NCBI GenBank assembly: GCA_002421845.1
Contig: DISL01000100.1
Coordinates: forward strand, 1 to 64,000
DNA length: 64,000 nt
Reading direction: 5' to 3'
From: Epsilonproteobacteria bacterium UBA6211
GTDB taxonomy: Bacteria > Campylobacterota > Campylobacteria > Campylobacterales > Arcobacteraceae
Within the stretch, counting starts at the first letter, position 1. Each line of letters begins with the position of its first letter. The translations under genes and the position numbers were made by a program. This document shows, piece after piece, positions 1-7,228 of this stretch. A model generated the notes under the pieces. It did not search any database. It saw nothing but the letters and a program-made list of their open reading frames with translations, and was not told where the DNA came from.

Positions 1-1690
1 TTCTTTTTCTTGTAATATCACCACCGTAACACTTAGCAGTAACGTTTTTGCCCATAGATTTGACCGTTTCTCTAGCTATTACCGTATTGCCGATACTTGC
101 TTGAATAGCCACTTCAAAAAGTTGTCTAGGGATTAGTTCTTTTAGCTGTCCTACGAAATCTCTACCCTTACTTTGGGCTTTGCTTTTTGGCACGATAATA
201 GAAAGAGCATCTACTATATCACCTGCTACCCTAACATCTAGCTTTACAAGCTCACCTTCTCTATATCCGATAGGCTCATAGTCAAAACTTGCATACCCTT
301 TCGTACAACTTTTTAGCTTGTCGTAAAAATCCATGACAATTTCATTCAAAGGTATTTCATACTCTAATAACACCCTTTTACCTAGATAATCCATCTTCTT
401 TTGGATTCCTCTTTTGTCGTTTAGTAATTTTATCATATTACCCAAAAACTCATCAGGGACCAAAATAGTCGATTTTACGTAAGGTTCTAAGATTTTATCT
501 ATTTTACTAGGATTTGGCATCTCACTAGGATTTTGTATCTCTATTTCAGTACCGTCCGTCATAATAACCTTATAAATAACCGTAGGAGCCGTAGCTATCA
601 AATCAAGGTCAAACTCACGCTCAAGTCTCTCTTTGACAACTTCCATATGAAGCATACCCAAAAATCCGGTTCTAAATCCGCTTCCAAGAGCATGAGAACT
701 TTCAGGCTCATAGGTCAAAGAACTATCGTTTAGTCTTAGTTTACCAAGAGCGTCTCTCAAATCCTCAAATTTATCGGTTTCAATAGGATAAAGTCCTGCG
801 AATACGAAACTTTTTGCCGGTTCAAAACCGTCAATAGGCTCAGCTGTCGGGTTTTTACTATCGGTTATCGTATCACCTACCGCAATAGCATCAACGGTTT
901 TAAGCCCAAGGACTACTATACCTATTTCACCTGTTTTTATCTCAGTCGTGTCTTGTCTTTTTAGTGGGTGTGGATACATAAGACTGATTACTTGATGAGA
1001 AGCATTTGTCCCCATTACCTTTATCATCTGCCCTTTTTTGATGCTTCCGTCATATACTCTCACAAGAGCCAAAGCCCCTAGATAATTATCAAACCAGCTA
1101 TCATATATAAGAGCTTTCGTAGGTGCGTTTTCATCACCGTTTGGAGGAGGCACACGATCAACTATAGCATCTATAAGATCTTTTACCCCAAGTCCTGTTT
1201 TTGCACTGATTAAGTTATGTTCGGTACAATCAAGACCTATAGCCTCTTCAACTTCAGCCAAAACTCTATCAGGGTCAGCAGATGGTAAGTCTATTTTGTT
1301 TACTACAGGCAAAAGCGTAAGGTCATTATCAAGTGCTATATAAACATTTGCTATGGTTTGAGCCTCTACACCTTGCGTACTATCTACGATAAGCAAAGCC
1401 CCCTCACTTGAAGCTAAACTTCTACTTACCTCATAACTAAAATCCACGTGACCGGGAGTATCTATAAGATTTAAGATATAGTTTTTACCGTCTTTTACGT
1501 AGTTTAGTCTAACACTTTGAGCTTTTATGGTGATACCACGCTCTTTTTCTATATCCATAGTGTCCATTACCTGAGCCGACATCTCTCTGTCACTTATTGC
1601 TCCACACTCTTGGATGATTCTGTCTGCCAATGTACTTTTACCATGGTCGATATGAGCTATGATACTAAAATTTCTAATATTTTCTTGCAA
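1..1690 (-). CDS. lepA: Elongation factor 4 (LepA), C-terminus cut by window edge
   Basis: Ribosome-associated GTPase that back-translocates or remodels stalled ribosomes. The minus-strand frame opens with the G1 motif HIDHGKS (about residues 13-19), then DTPGH (G3) and NKID (G4), followed by the EF-G-like domains and the LepA-specific C-terminal domain with the motif [14 protein letters not shown]. About 563 codons are present; the family is near 597, so only the last 30-40 residues are missing. The start is a TTG at 1690, chosen because the protein then begins LQENIRNFS as other LepA proteins do and an AAGGAAAA ribosome site lies about 8 bases upstream. It follows prs on the same strand, separated by a heptamer-repeat hairpin. 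Confidence 0.97.
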   Translation of the reverse strand, partial: MQENIRNFSIIAHIDHGKSTLADRIIQECGAISDREMSAQVMDTMDIEKERGITIKAQSVRLNYVKDGKNYILNLIDTPGHVDFSYEVSRSLASSEGALLIVDSTQGVEAQTIANVYIALDNDLTLLPVVNKIDLPSADPDRVLAEVEEAIGLDCTEHNLISAKTGLGVKDLIDAIVDRVPPPNGDENAPTKALIYDSWFDNYLGALALVRVYDGSIKKGQMIKVMGTNASHQVISLMYPHPLKRQDTTEIKTGEIGIVVLGLKTVDAIAVGDTITDSKNPTAEPIDGFEPAKSFVFAGLYPIETDKFEDLRDALGKLRLNDSSLTYEPESSHALGSGFRTGFLGMLHMEVVKERLEREFDLDLIATAPTVIYKVIMTDGTEIEIQNPSEMPNPSKIDKILEPYVKSTILVPDEFLGNMIKLLNDKRGIQKKMDYLGKRVLLEYEIPLNEIVMDFYDKLKSCTKGYASFDYEPIGYREGELVKLDVRVAGDIVDALSIIVPKSKAQSKGRDFVGQLKELIPRQLFEVAIQASIGNTVIARETVKSMGKNVTAKCYGGDITRKR

Positions 1691-1716
1691 ACAATTTTCC
1701 TTTTATAAGCTAATGA

Positions 1717-1776
1717 GCACTGAGGTGCTGAGTACTGAGTTTTCTTCGCTTAGTACCTCAGTAGCTAAGTACCTCA
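1717..1776. repeat. Heptamer-repeat hairpin, AGTACTG family, copy 1
   Basis: The left arm (1717-1739) is made of 7-bp units CACTGAG, GTGCTGA, GTACTGA. The right arm (1748-1776) carries TAGTACC, TCAGTAG, CTAAGTA, CCTCAG and is largely complementary to the left. A T-run follows at 1779-1787. The element fills the gap between the prs stop and the lepA ribosome site. Related copies lie after hisC and after oorC. Confidence 0.8.
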
Positions 1777-1785
1777 GAACTTTTT

Positions 1786-2715
1786 TTAGTTGAACATCGA
1801 ATTTATTGATTCGTTACTGTATATTCTTTTGATTGTTTCTGCCATGATTTTTGATGCAGTTAAAACAGTAATTTTTGAATGTTGTTGTTTCAAAGGTATA
1901 GTATCCGATACTACAAGCTCATCTAACGCATCACTATTCAATCTCTCATAAGCAGGACCGCTTAAAACACCGTGAGTACAACAAGCCATTACAGATGTTG
2001 CTCCTCTTTTTTTCAAGATTTCTGCAGCTTTTACAAGTGTTCCTGCCGTATCTACCATATCATCAAGCATAATTACATCTTTACCTTCAACGTCACCTAT
2101 GATATTCATAACTTCACATTGATTTGCTTTTTCTCTTTTTTTATCTACGATTACCAAATCATATCCAAGTTGTTCAGCATAGCTTCTAGCACGTGCAACA
2201 CCGCCTATATCAGGACTTGCGATGATAGGGTTTTTTAAATTTTTTGATTTGATATAATCAACAAACAACATACTTCCAAGAAGGTGATCCACAGGGATAG
2301 AGAAAAACCCTTGTATTTGAGCAGCGTGTAAATCTATAGTAATAACTCTATCAACACCGGCAGTTTCAAGCATATCTGCTACAAGTTTTGCTGTAATAGG
2401 TACTCTAGGAGCCGCTTTTCTATCTTGTCTTGCATAACCGAAATAAGGTATTACAGCATTTATAGTTCCTGCACTACTTCTTTTGAAAGCATCTACTATG
2501 ATAAGAAGTTCCATCAGATTGTCGTTTGCAGGTGCACATGTAGGTTGAATAATAAATATATCATCACCTCTTACGCTTTTAGTGATATTTACGTTTATTT
2601 CACCGTCACTAAATCTACTAACTTGAACTTCTGCTAGTTCTTTACCCAAATGCTCAGCCACTTTTTTTGCAAATTCAGGGTTTGCAGTACCACTTACTAA
2701 TTCGTATCTATCCAC
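1786..2715 (-). CDS. prs: Ribose-phosphate pyrophosphokinase
   Basis: Makes PRPP from ribose 5-phosphate and ATP, feeding purine, pyrimidine, histidine and NAD synthesis in the cytosol. At 309 residues it has the normal class I length. Visible motifs are FSDGE near residue 35, the Mg-ATP region with H130 (TIDLHAAQIQGFF), the flexible loop YARQDRK near 94, and the PRPP loop VIMLDDMVDTAGT at 214-226. The start is GTG at 2713-2715 with AAAAGGAT about 6 bases upstream; no better ATG exists. It lies downstream of the folK-mnmA gene on the same strand, separated by about 240 bases rich in repeats. Confidence 0.97.
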   Translation of the reverse strand: MDRYELVSGTANPEFAKKVAEHLGKELAEVQVSRFSDGEINVNITKSVRGDDIFIIQPTCAPANDNLMELLIIVDAFKRSSAGTINAVIPYFGYARQDRKAAPRVPITAKLVADMLETAGVDRVITIDLHAAQIQGFFSIPVDHLLGSMLFVDYIKSKNLKNPIIASPDIGGVARARSYAEQLGYDLVIVDKKREKANQCEVMNIIGDVEGKDVIMLDDMVDTAGTLVKAAEILKKRGATSVMACCTHGVLSGPAYERLNSDALDELVVSDTIPLKQQHSKITVLTASKIMAETIKRIYSNESINSMFN

Positions 2716-2798
2716 GGTTTATCCTTTTTATAGGAGTTTTTAAAGTCTAATTTTCAGGGATTATATCAAAAAGGGGCTTAAATAGTGTTTAGTTTGTT

Positions 2799-2832
2799 AG
2801 GTGGTAGGTTTTAGGTGGTAGAGGGTAGGTGG
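2799..2832. repeat. Heptamer tandem repeat, AGGTGGT family
   Basis: Five consecutive 7-bp units read AGGTGGT, AGGTTTT, AGGTGGT, AGAGGGT, AGGTGG. They lie between prs and folK-mnmA. The same unit appears inside the folK-mnmA coding sequence at 3981-4008. Confidence 0.75.
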
Positions 2833-2853
2833 AAGAATTTGGAACTCAAATAG

Positions 2854-2909
2854 ATCCTGAGTCAAGCTCAGGATGACATAATGCCTTCACTCTGAACTTG
2901 ATTCAGAGT
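2854..2909. repeat. Two inverted copies of a CTTGA-loop mini-hairpin
   Basis: Copy A, 2854-2874, is an 8-bp stem ATCCTGAG/CTCAGGAT around a TCAAG loop. Copy B, 2889-2909, is an 8-bp stem ACTCTGAA/TTCAGAGT around a CTTGA loop, which is the same loop in the opposite orientation. Stems differ while the 5-nt loop is kept. A third member lies at 47597-47617. Copy B is followed by TCTTTT on the plus strand. Confidence 0.7.
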
Positions 2910-2928
2910 CTTTTCCATGTAAATTAAA

Positions 2929-2963
2929 ATTAGTAATTGGTAATTAGTTATTAACTATTAGTT
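2929..2963. repeat. Heptamer tandem repeat, ATTAGTT family, containing the mnmA stop codon
   Basis: Five units in a row: ATTAGTA, ATTGGTA, ATTAGTT, ATTAACT, ATTAGTT. The TAA stop of folK-mnmA (2958-2960, minus strand) lies inside the last units, so the repeat forms the 3' end of that gene. Confidence 0.75.
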
Positions 2964-4520
2964 AGATACTATTTCCCCAGACCCCACAACCTTATCACCC
3001 ATATACATCACGCCGTACTGACCTACTGCCACACCATACACAGGCTCTTGTAGCGTAACTTCCGCAAAACCGTCTTTTATCAATACATGACAAGGCACTC
3101 CGCTACTTCTGTATCTTAGCTTCACCACCGCATCAAACTCCAAATCATCTATAAACATATTAAGAGTACCTAGTTTTACACTATTTACCGCCAGTTGCTC
3201 TTTTGTTCCTACCGTTATAGTGTTGTTTTTTGGGTCTGTCGATAATACAAAATGAGGGTCATGAGCCCCATGTACACTAAATCCTCTTCTTTTACCTATG
3301 GTGTAGTGCATATACCCTTTGTGTTTGCCTACTACTTTACCCTCTTTTATCACATCACCGTCTTTATCCGTATCAAAATGTTTACTCAAAATATCGGTAT
3401 ATACTGTCGGTACGAAACATATCTCTTGAGATTCTTTTTTTTGGGCTATTGATTTGAAACTTGGCATTTTTGAAGCCATTGCGATAATCTCTTCTTTTTT
3501 GTAGCTACTCATTGGAAATATAAGCATAGGAAGTACATCTTTGTTTACTTGAGCTAGAAAATAGCTTTGGTCTTTGCTCTCATCATCGGCACAATATATA
3601 AACTCCCCGTCTGTCTTTGCATAATGTCCTGTAGCTACTTTGTCCATCCCAAGGCTTTTTGCAAACTCCACCATTGCACCGAATTTAATAAGTCGATTGC
3701 ACACTACACACGGATTTGGTGTAATACCGTCACGATAGCTTTGAACGAAATAATCATAAACTTTCTCTTTGAATTTATCTTCAATATCAAGTATATGGTA
3801 TTTGATACCTAAGAAATTAGCGACCTTTGCCACTGCTTCAAGGTTTTGTCTATGATAATCTTCACTTACGCTATGAAGTTTCATATACACACCCTCTACA
3901 TCATACCCCATTTTTTGGAGCATCATAGCACTCATACTAGAATCCACACCACCGCTAAGACCTACTAAAACCTTCGGTTTAGGTGATAGGTGGTAGGTGG
4001 TAGGTGGTAGTGAAAAGAACTCCGACTTCAGTCGGGCTTGTCTTGTACACACAAAACTAAGCGGTATTATCACACTCTCTCTTTTTTTGTATTCTGGATG
4101 AGGGAGTGTTAGATTTTTGGATTTTATAGTTTTGTTTTTATAGGTTATTATATCTATATCTATTGTTCGTGGGGCGTTTTTGAACTCATTTTTACGATGA
4201 AACCTTTGCTCTAACCTCTGCGTATATTTCAAAAGTTCAAATGGATTCAAATGTGTATCTATCACCACCACCGCATTATAAAAATCATCTTGATCCACAT
4301 ACCCAAAAGGGGGATTTTGAAGTATAGGCGAAGTAGCTATCAGCTTGATTTGAGTATTTTGCTTTAACATCATATAAAGCATATCAAATCTTTTTTTGAC
4401 ATTGCCAACATTGCCACCTATTCCTAGTACGACATATTTTGAAATATCTTTTATATTTCTTTTATTAGGAAAATTATCGGTATAAAAAAGTATTAAATCT
4501 TTAGTTAGTTGTTTTTTCAT
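2958..4520 (-). CDS. mnmA: FolK-MnmA fusion: HPPK (folate) joined to tRNA 2-thiouridylase
   Basis: A 520-codon frame with two enzymes. Residues about 28-156 are 6-hydroxymethyl-7,8-dihydropterin pyrophosphokinase (GIGGNVGN, PRTIDIDII, LPHP), a folate step. Residues about 183-520 are MnmA, which thiolates U34 of tRNA: PP-loop SGGVDSS at 189-195, and catalytic cysteines by position C274 (PCVVCNR) and C368 (QEICFV). The linker, residues 157-182, is encoded by two repeat elements at 3981-4035. No ATG, GTG or TTG codon with a ribosome site lies between the domains; the only candidate is GTG at residue 157, without a site. MnmA translation therefore seems to depend on the fusion. Each domain call is firm; whether the fusion is native or an assembly artefact is not settled. 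The start ATG at 4520 has only a weak ribosome site. Confidence 0.88.
   Translation of the reverse strand: MKKQLTKDLILFYTDNFPNKRNIKDISKYVVLGIGGNVGNVKKRFDMLYMMLKQNTQIKLIATSPILQNPPFGYVDQDDFYNAVVVIDTHLNPFELLKYTQRLEQRFHRKNEFKNAPRTIDIDIITYKNKTIKSKNLTLPHPEYKKRESVIIPLSFVCTRQARLKSEFFSLPPTTYHLSPKPKVLVGLSGGVDSSMSAMMLQKMGYDVEGVYMKLHSVSEDYHRQNLEAVAKVANFLGIKYHILDIEDKFKEKVYDYFVQSYRDGITPNPCVVCNRLIKFGAMVEFAKSLGMDKVATGHYAKTDGEFIYCADDESKDQSYFLAQVNKDVLPMLIFPMSSYKKEEIIAMASKMPSFKSIAQKKESQEICFVPTVYTDILSKHFDTDKDGDVIKEGKVVGKHKGYMHYTIGKRRGFSVHGAHDPHFVLSTDPKNNTITVGTKEQLAVNSVKLGTLNMFIDDLEFDAVVKLRYRSSGVPCHVLIKDGFAEVTLQEPVYGVAVGQYGVMYMGDKVVGSGEIVSN
3981..4035. repeat. Repeat elements inside the FolK-MnmA linker
   Basis: 3981-4008 holds four 7-bp units AGGTGAT, AGGTGGT, AGGTGGT, AGGTGGT, matching the intergenic array at 2799-2832. 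Next to it, 4022-4035 is a small palindrome, CCGAC-TTCA-GTCGG. Together they encode roughly residues 162-180 of the fusion (the part reading LPPTTYHLSP comes from the heptamers). Confidence 0.8.
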
Positions 4521-4683
4521 GGAGTTATTATATCAAAAGTTTATTTATTGATACATTTGTCTATATTTTAAAGAATTGAATTTGTGAATAATTATCTTTG
4601 AAGATTTTTTAGATTTATGACTGTATTTAATCAATTTAAGTAAAATAATAGTATATTGCCAAAAACAATATTAGGGTATTATT

Positions 4684-5001
4684 ATGACAGGATGGTTATA
4701 TTTAATTGCAGCTGGAGTTTTAGAAATTGGATTTGCGTCAATGATAAAACCAACCGAAAATTTTACAAAAGTTATCCCAACTATTGTATTTGTTATTTTT
4801 GCATTTGGCAGTTTTTATATGCTAACTAAAGCCGTTGAATATATTCCTATCGGTACGGCTTATGCTGTTTGGACTGGAATTGGTGCTGTAGGTACGGTGA
4901 TTATTGGAATGGTCATCTATAATGACCCAATTAATACTATGAGAATATTTTTTCTGTGTACATTAATAGCTTCAATTATTGGTCTTAAATTGGTAAGTTA
5001 A
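4684..5001 (+). CDS. SMR-family small exporter, SugE/Gdx-like
   Basis: A 105-residue protein with four hydrophobic helices, the standard size of small multidrug resistance transporters. It has the essential membrane glutamate (E14, in GVLEIGF) and the family signature AYAVWTGIGAVGT. The WTGIGAVGT form and the single-gene setting fit the SugE/Gdx branch, which exports guanidinium or quaternary ammonium by proton antiport as an inner-membrane dimer. I see no ykkC-type guanidine riboswitch in the roughly 160 bases upstream, so substrate is uncertain. It stands alone between the divergent folK-mnmA gene and the toxin-antitoxin remnant. Confidence 0.88.
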   Translation: MTGWLYLIAAGVLEIGFASMIKPTENFTKVIPTIVFVIFAFGSFYMLTKAVEYIPIGTAYAVWTGIGAVGTVIIGMVIYNDPINTMRIFFLCTLIASIIGLKLVS

Positions 5002-5008
5002 GAATACT

Positions 5009-5074
5009 GAGTTAAACTTTGATTTTGAAGTAATTGATGCCAATGAATTTATAAAAAAGGAGTTCAAATCATGA
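5009..5074 (+). pseudogene. C-terminal remnant of a PIN-type toxin gene
   Basis: Directly upstream of the antitoxin, one frame reads ELNFDFEVIDANEFIKKEF and ends in a TGA that overlaps the antitoxin ATG as ATGA. That overlap is the usual arrangement of a toxin-antitoxin pair. The end pattern (a strand of the form FEVIDANEF) resembles the C-terminus of COG1569-type PIN toxins, which pair with this kind of RHH antitoxin. The frame is closed upstream by a stop at 4994-4996 and has no start, so about 21 codons survive. The family assignment is inference from a short tail. Confidence 0.5.
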
Positions 5075-5274
5075 GTGCGATAACCTATAGATTGCCGACA
5101 AGTAAATATGAAAGATTAAAACAACTTGCAAAAAGCCAAAATATAAGCGTAAATAGACTTATTGATGAGCTTTCTACCATGGCATTAGCTAGTTATGATG
5201 CCAAAACAAGCTTTGAGTTAAGAGCTAGAAAAGGTGATAAAAAAAGAGGCTTAGAGATTTTAGAGAAGCTATAA
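5071..5274 (+). CDS. Ribbon-helix-helix antitoxin (HicB/CopG-like), apparently orphaned
   Basis: A 67-residue protein beginning SAITYRLPTSKYERLKQLA, a strand-helix start typical of RHH DNA-binding antitoxins. The motif SVNRLIDELSTMALASYDA and the C-terminal RKGDKKRGLEILEKL match the RHH antitoxins that accompany PIN-domain toxins. A strong ribosome site (AAAAAAGGAG) lies 8 bases before the ATG, inside the toxin remnant. No intact toxin gene lies on either side. It could now repress another promoter or be decaying. Confidence 0.75.
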   Translation: MSAITYRLPTSKYERLKQLAKSQNISVNRLIDELSTMALASYDAKTSFELRARKGDKKRGLEILEKL

Positions 5275-5302
5275 AACTTTTCACTGTAATTCAAATATTG
5301 TA

Positions 5303-5488
5303 TCACCGATATTTGTCTTGCAAAGTAGTGATTAGTATATCTTCTTTTAGTTTCTTTACATTATCACTGATTGGTATTTTATCTTTATATTTACCTGCCA
5401 ATACATCGATGATAGAACTTGGATTTGATGTATTTGATTTATCAGTTTTTAGTGTATTTTGGTCTTTTTTTACTGTTTTAGCATCCAT
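5303..5488 (-). CDS. Small charged protein at the end of the restriction operon, unknown function
   Basis: A 61-residue, lysine-rich, soluble frame (starts MDAKTVKKD, ends TLQDKYR). It starts 27 bases after the second methylase stop, on the same strand, with AAAGG about 8 bases before the ATG. No recognised domain. The helical charged C-terminus could suit an antitoxin or a small accessory factor, but that is a guess. The overlapping plus-strand frame is hydrophobic and lacks a ribosome site, so the minus-strand reading is preferred. Confidence 0.45.
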   Translation of the reverse strand: MDAKTVKKDQNTLKTDKSNTSNPSSIIDVLAGKYKDKIPISDNVKKLKEDILITTLQDKYR

Positions 5489-5515
5489 TTCATACCTTTA
5501 ATTAGAACTGTTTAT

Positions 5516-6256
5516 TTATAATTTTTGAAACACAAACAAATGCTCATGCATAATTAACAAGAAATTGGCTTCTTTGCTTTTGTTTACCCAAAAGCCTGTT
5601 GCTTTGCAGTTGTGTTGATGTTTGATTATATCTTCTTTTAATGTAAATCCTACTTTCAGAAATCTTTGCATTACCATAAAAGCCAAAGGTTGATACATCT
5701 TTTTTCTTCTAGTATCACCTATCAAAATAGCACAATATTTATTTGGTTTGAGTACCCTGAAAAGTTCTTTTGCCACTATTTCCATTTCATCACAAAACTT
5801 ATCTAAATCGTGAATATTCGATAAATCCTCTGGTATTTGTCTGTCTGAATAGGTTATTATATCAGCATAAGGTGGATGATTTAATACGAAATCAATACAC
5901 TCGTCTTTGAGCCTTGATAAATCTCTTGCATCTTGTAAATCAACTTTTATTTTTGGATTATATTCACTTTCAAATTCAAGGGCTTGTTGTGTAAGTTCTA
6001 TTGCATTTGGATTTATATCAAGGGCTAGTAAGTTTCTATTTAATAACTTACATTCGATGGCGGTCGTCCCACCACCGATCATAGGATCAAGCAAACAATC
6101 TTTTTCATCTGAATACCGTAAAATCAAATTTCTTACAACTTCAGGAGCCCAATTACCACGATATTTGCTGTTGTGGGTAGCCCATTTACCACGCCTAGCA
6201 AAACTCCACACAGTGGTACACTCTTGTTCAAAACTATCTGGATTTATATTTTTCAT
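5516..6256 (-). CDS. DNA methyltransferase, amino-methylase with NHPPY motif, second methylase of the DpnII-type locus
   Basis: A 246-residue SAM-dependent methylase. SAM motif I, DPMIGGGTT (57-65), comes before the catalytic motif IV, NHPPY (126-130), the gamma-like order with no large recognition domain between them. The N-terminus carries WSFARRGKWATH and KYRGNW, a conserved lead seen in a family annotated as N4-cytosine or N6-adenine DNA methylases. It is the fourth gene of the minus-strand restriction operon but seems to have its own promoter and a palindrome upstream. It does not look like DpnA (the second methylase of classical DpnII systems), so its target is open: GATC, another site, or single-stranded DNA. 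Confidence 0.8.
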   Translation of the reverse strand: MKNINPDSFEQECTTVWSFARRGKWATHNSKYRGNWAPEVVRNLILRYSDEKDCLLDPMIGGGTTAIECKLLNRNLLALDINPNAIELTQQALEFESEYNPKIKVDLQDARDLSRLKDECIDFVLNHPPYADIITYSDRQIPEDLSNIHDLDKFCDEMEIVAKELFRVLKPNKYCAILIGDTRRKKMYQPLAFMVMQRFLKVGFTLKEDIIKHQHNCKATGFWVNKSKEANFLLIMHEHLFVFQKL

Positions 6257-6264
6257 GAATATCC

Positions 6265-6305
6265 CTTGCTATTATTTTATAGCAAGAATATTAACATCTT
6301 TACAA
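6265..6305 (-). promoter_or_regulatory. Candidate promoter with overlapping inverted repeat for the second methylase
   Basis: On the minus strand a -35-like TTGTAA (6300-6305) and an extended -10 TGCTATAAA (TATAAA at 6276-6281) are spaced by 18 bases. The -10 sits inside a perfect 8-bp inverted repeat, CTTGCTAT/ATAGCAAG (6265-6286), whose last bases touch the AAGGGA ribosome site of the methylase. It could be an operator over the -10 or, if transcribed from upstream, a hairpin that hides the ribosome site. Confidence 0.45.
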
Positions 6306-6319
6306 CAAAGCATTAAAAA

Positions 6320-6338
6320 ATATTGCAAATTGCAATAT
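6320..6338. promoter_or_regulatory. Perfect 19-bp palindrome, candidate operator
   Basis: ATATTGCAA-A-TTGCAATAT is a perfect palindrome with a one-base centre, in the gap between the endonuclease stop (6343) and the second methylase promoter. The TTGCAA half-sites suggest a dimeric protein site. No regulator gene of the C-protein type is visible nearby. Confidence 0.4.
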
Positions 6339-6342
6339 AATT

Positions 6343-7227
6343 TTATTTATTACAAATTTCCTCTAGTATGCCATTTTTTAACATTTCAAGATTTATCACA
6401 TAATCATTATGATTAAAAGTTTCTTCCAAAGGATTTAAAGCTGTATTCCAACCAGTACCATCTGTTATCCATATAAGAGTCAAATTTTGGGCTTTAAGAA
6501 AATCATTAAGATATTTATATTCACCAGCAGTTGCTTTAAGTTTTGAACCACCGCCACTGTAATAATTTACTTCAATTAGATAAAGCTTGTTTTGAACTTT
6601 ATCCAATAGTGCAAAGTCAAATCTTCTACTATTTTTATCAATTTCAATATCATAATTGAAAAATTGTTTGATTCTTTTTTGTGTAGCTTGATCTATAAAA
6701 GTAAAATTTTGATTTTCTAAACAAAAATTCTCAAGATATTTACCTACTAGATTTTCCATCAAAGTACCAGTTCTATTTTTTCTCGCATTTGTATCAAATC
6801 CAACTTCAACACCGACACAATAATCAACCAAATTTTTAACTGCTTTATTTTCAAATAAATCTTTTAGTCCAGTTTCTCTAAAAAATATAAGTAACTCATT
6901 TTTTATATTTTCATCTATTGCATCGTTGAAAATATATTTTTTATTTTCAGGGATTAATGTTTCCATATCCGTAATAATAGGCATACAAGATAATTTATCA
7001 TCTCTAATAGCTATCAAAATAGGAAGTATCTTTCGTACTTTTGGATACTCTTCGACCAAAGATAAAAACTCTTGTTCAATATTTTCTTTACCTATCAAAT
7101 AGTTCAATAAATTTAATTCTTTTTCTATTTTTTTTACATTTGTTTTTACTTTTTCAAAATCTGTAAAATAATCCCAAGTAAATATTGAATCTTGAAATGT
7201 TGATTTTAGGTTATTAAAAGTATTCAT
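6343..7227 (-). CDS. Type II restriction endonuclease, DpnII family (expected site GATC)
   Basis: A 294-residue protein from the ATG at 7227 (R.DpnII is about 288). From memory of the family it follows R.DpnII closely: an early WDYFTDFEKV, the block GVEVGFDTNARKNRTG (139-154), and the catalytic stretch RRFDFALLD (201-209) then LIEVNYYSGGGSKL (217-230), a PD-(D/E)xK-like arrangement. Beginning at 7227 places the ATG one base after the preceding stop; an in-frame ATG at 7257 is possible but lacks a ribosome site. The Dam-type methylase in the same operon would protect GATC. The predicted site is inference from the family. Confidence 0.88.
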   Translation of the reverse strand: MNTFNNLKSTFQDSIFTWDYFTDFEKVKTNVKKIEKELNLLNYLIGKENIEQEFLSLVEEYPKVRKILPILIAIRDDKLSCMPIITDMETLIPENKKYIFNDAIDENIKNELLIFFRETGLKDLFENKAVKNLVDYCVGVEVGFDTNARKNRTGTLMENLVGKYLENFCLENQNFTFIDQATQKRIKQFFNYDIEIDKNSRRFDFALLDKVQNKLYLIEVNYYSGGGSKLKATAGEYKYLNDFLKAQNLTLIWITDGTGWNTALNPLEETFNHNDYVINLEMLKNGILEEICNK

Positions 7228-7228
7228 T

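Noticed and set aside
4521..4683. Guanidine (ykkC-type) riboswitch before the SMR exporter
   Set aside because: I could find no ACGR-containing paired hairpins or the ykkC core in these bases.
5298..5501. Plus-strand hydrophobic 67-codon frame
   Set aside because: It is the complement of the minus-strand charged ORF, lacks a ribosome site, and its hydrophobicity is what antisense of Asp/Lys codons gives.
5907..6416. 169-codon plus-strand frame across the second methylase and its promoter
   Set aside because: Antisense to a clear methylase with intact motifs; no ribosome site and no recognisable domain.
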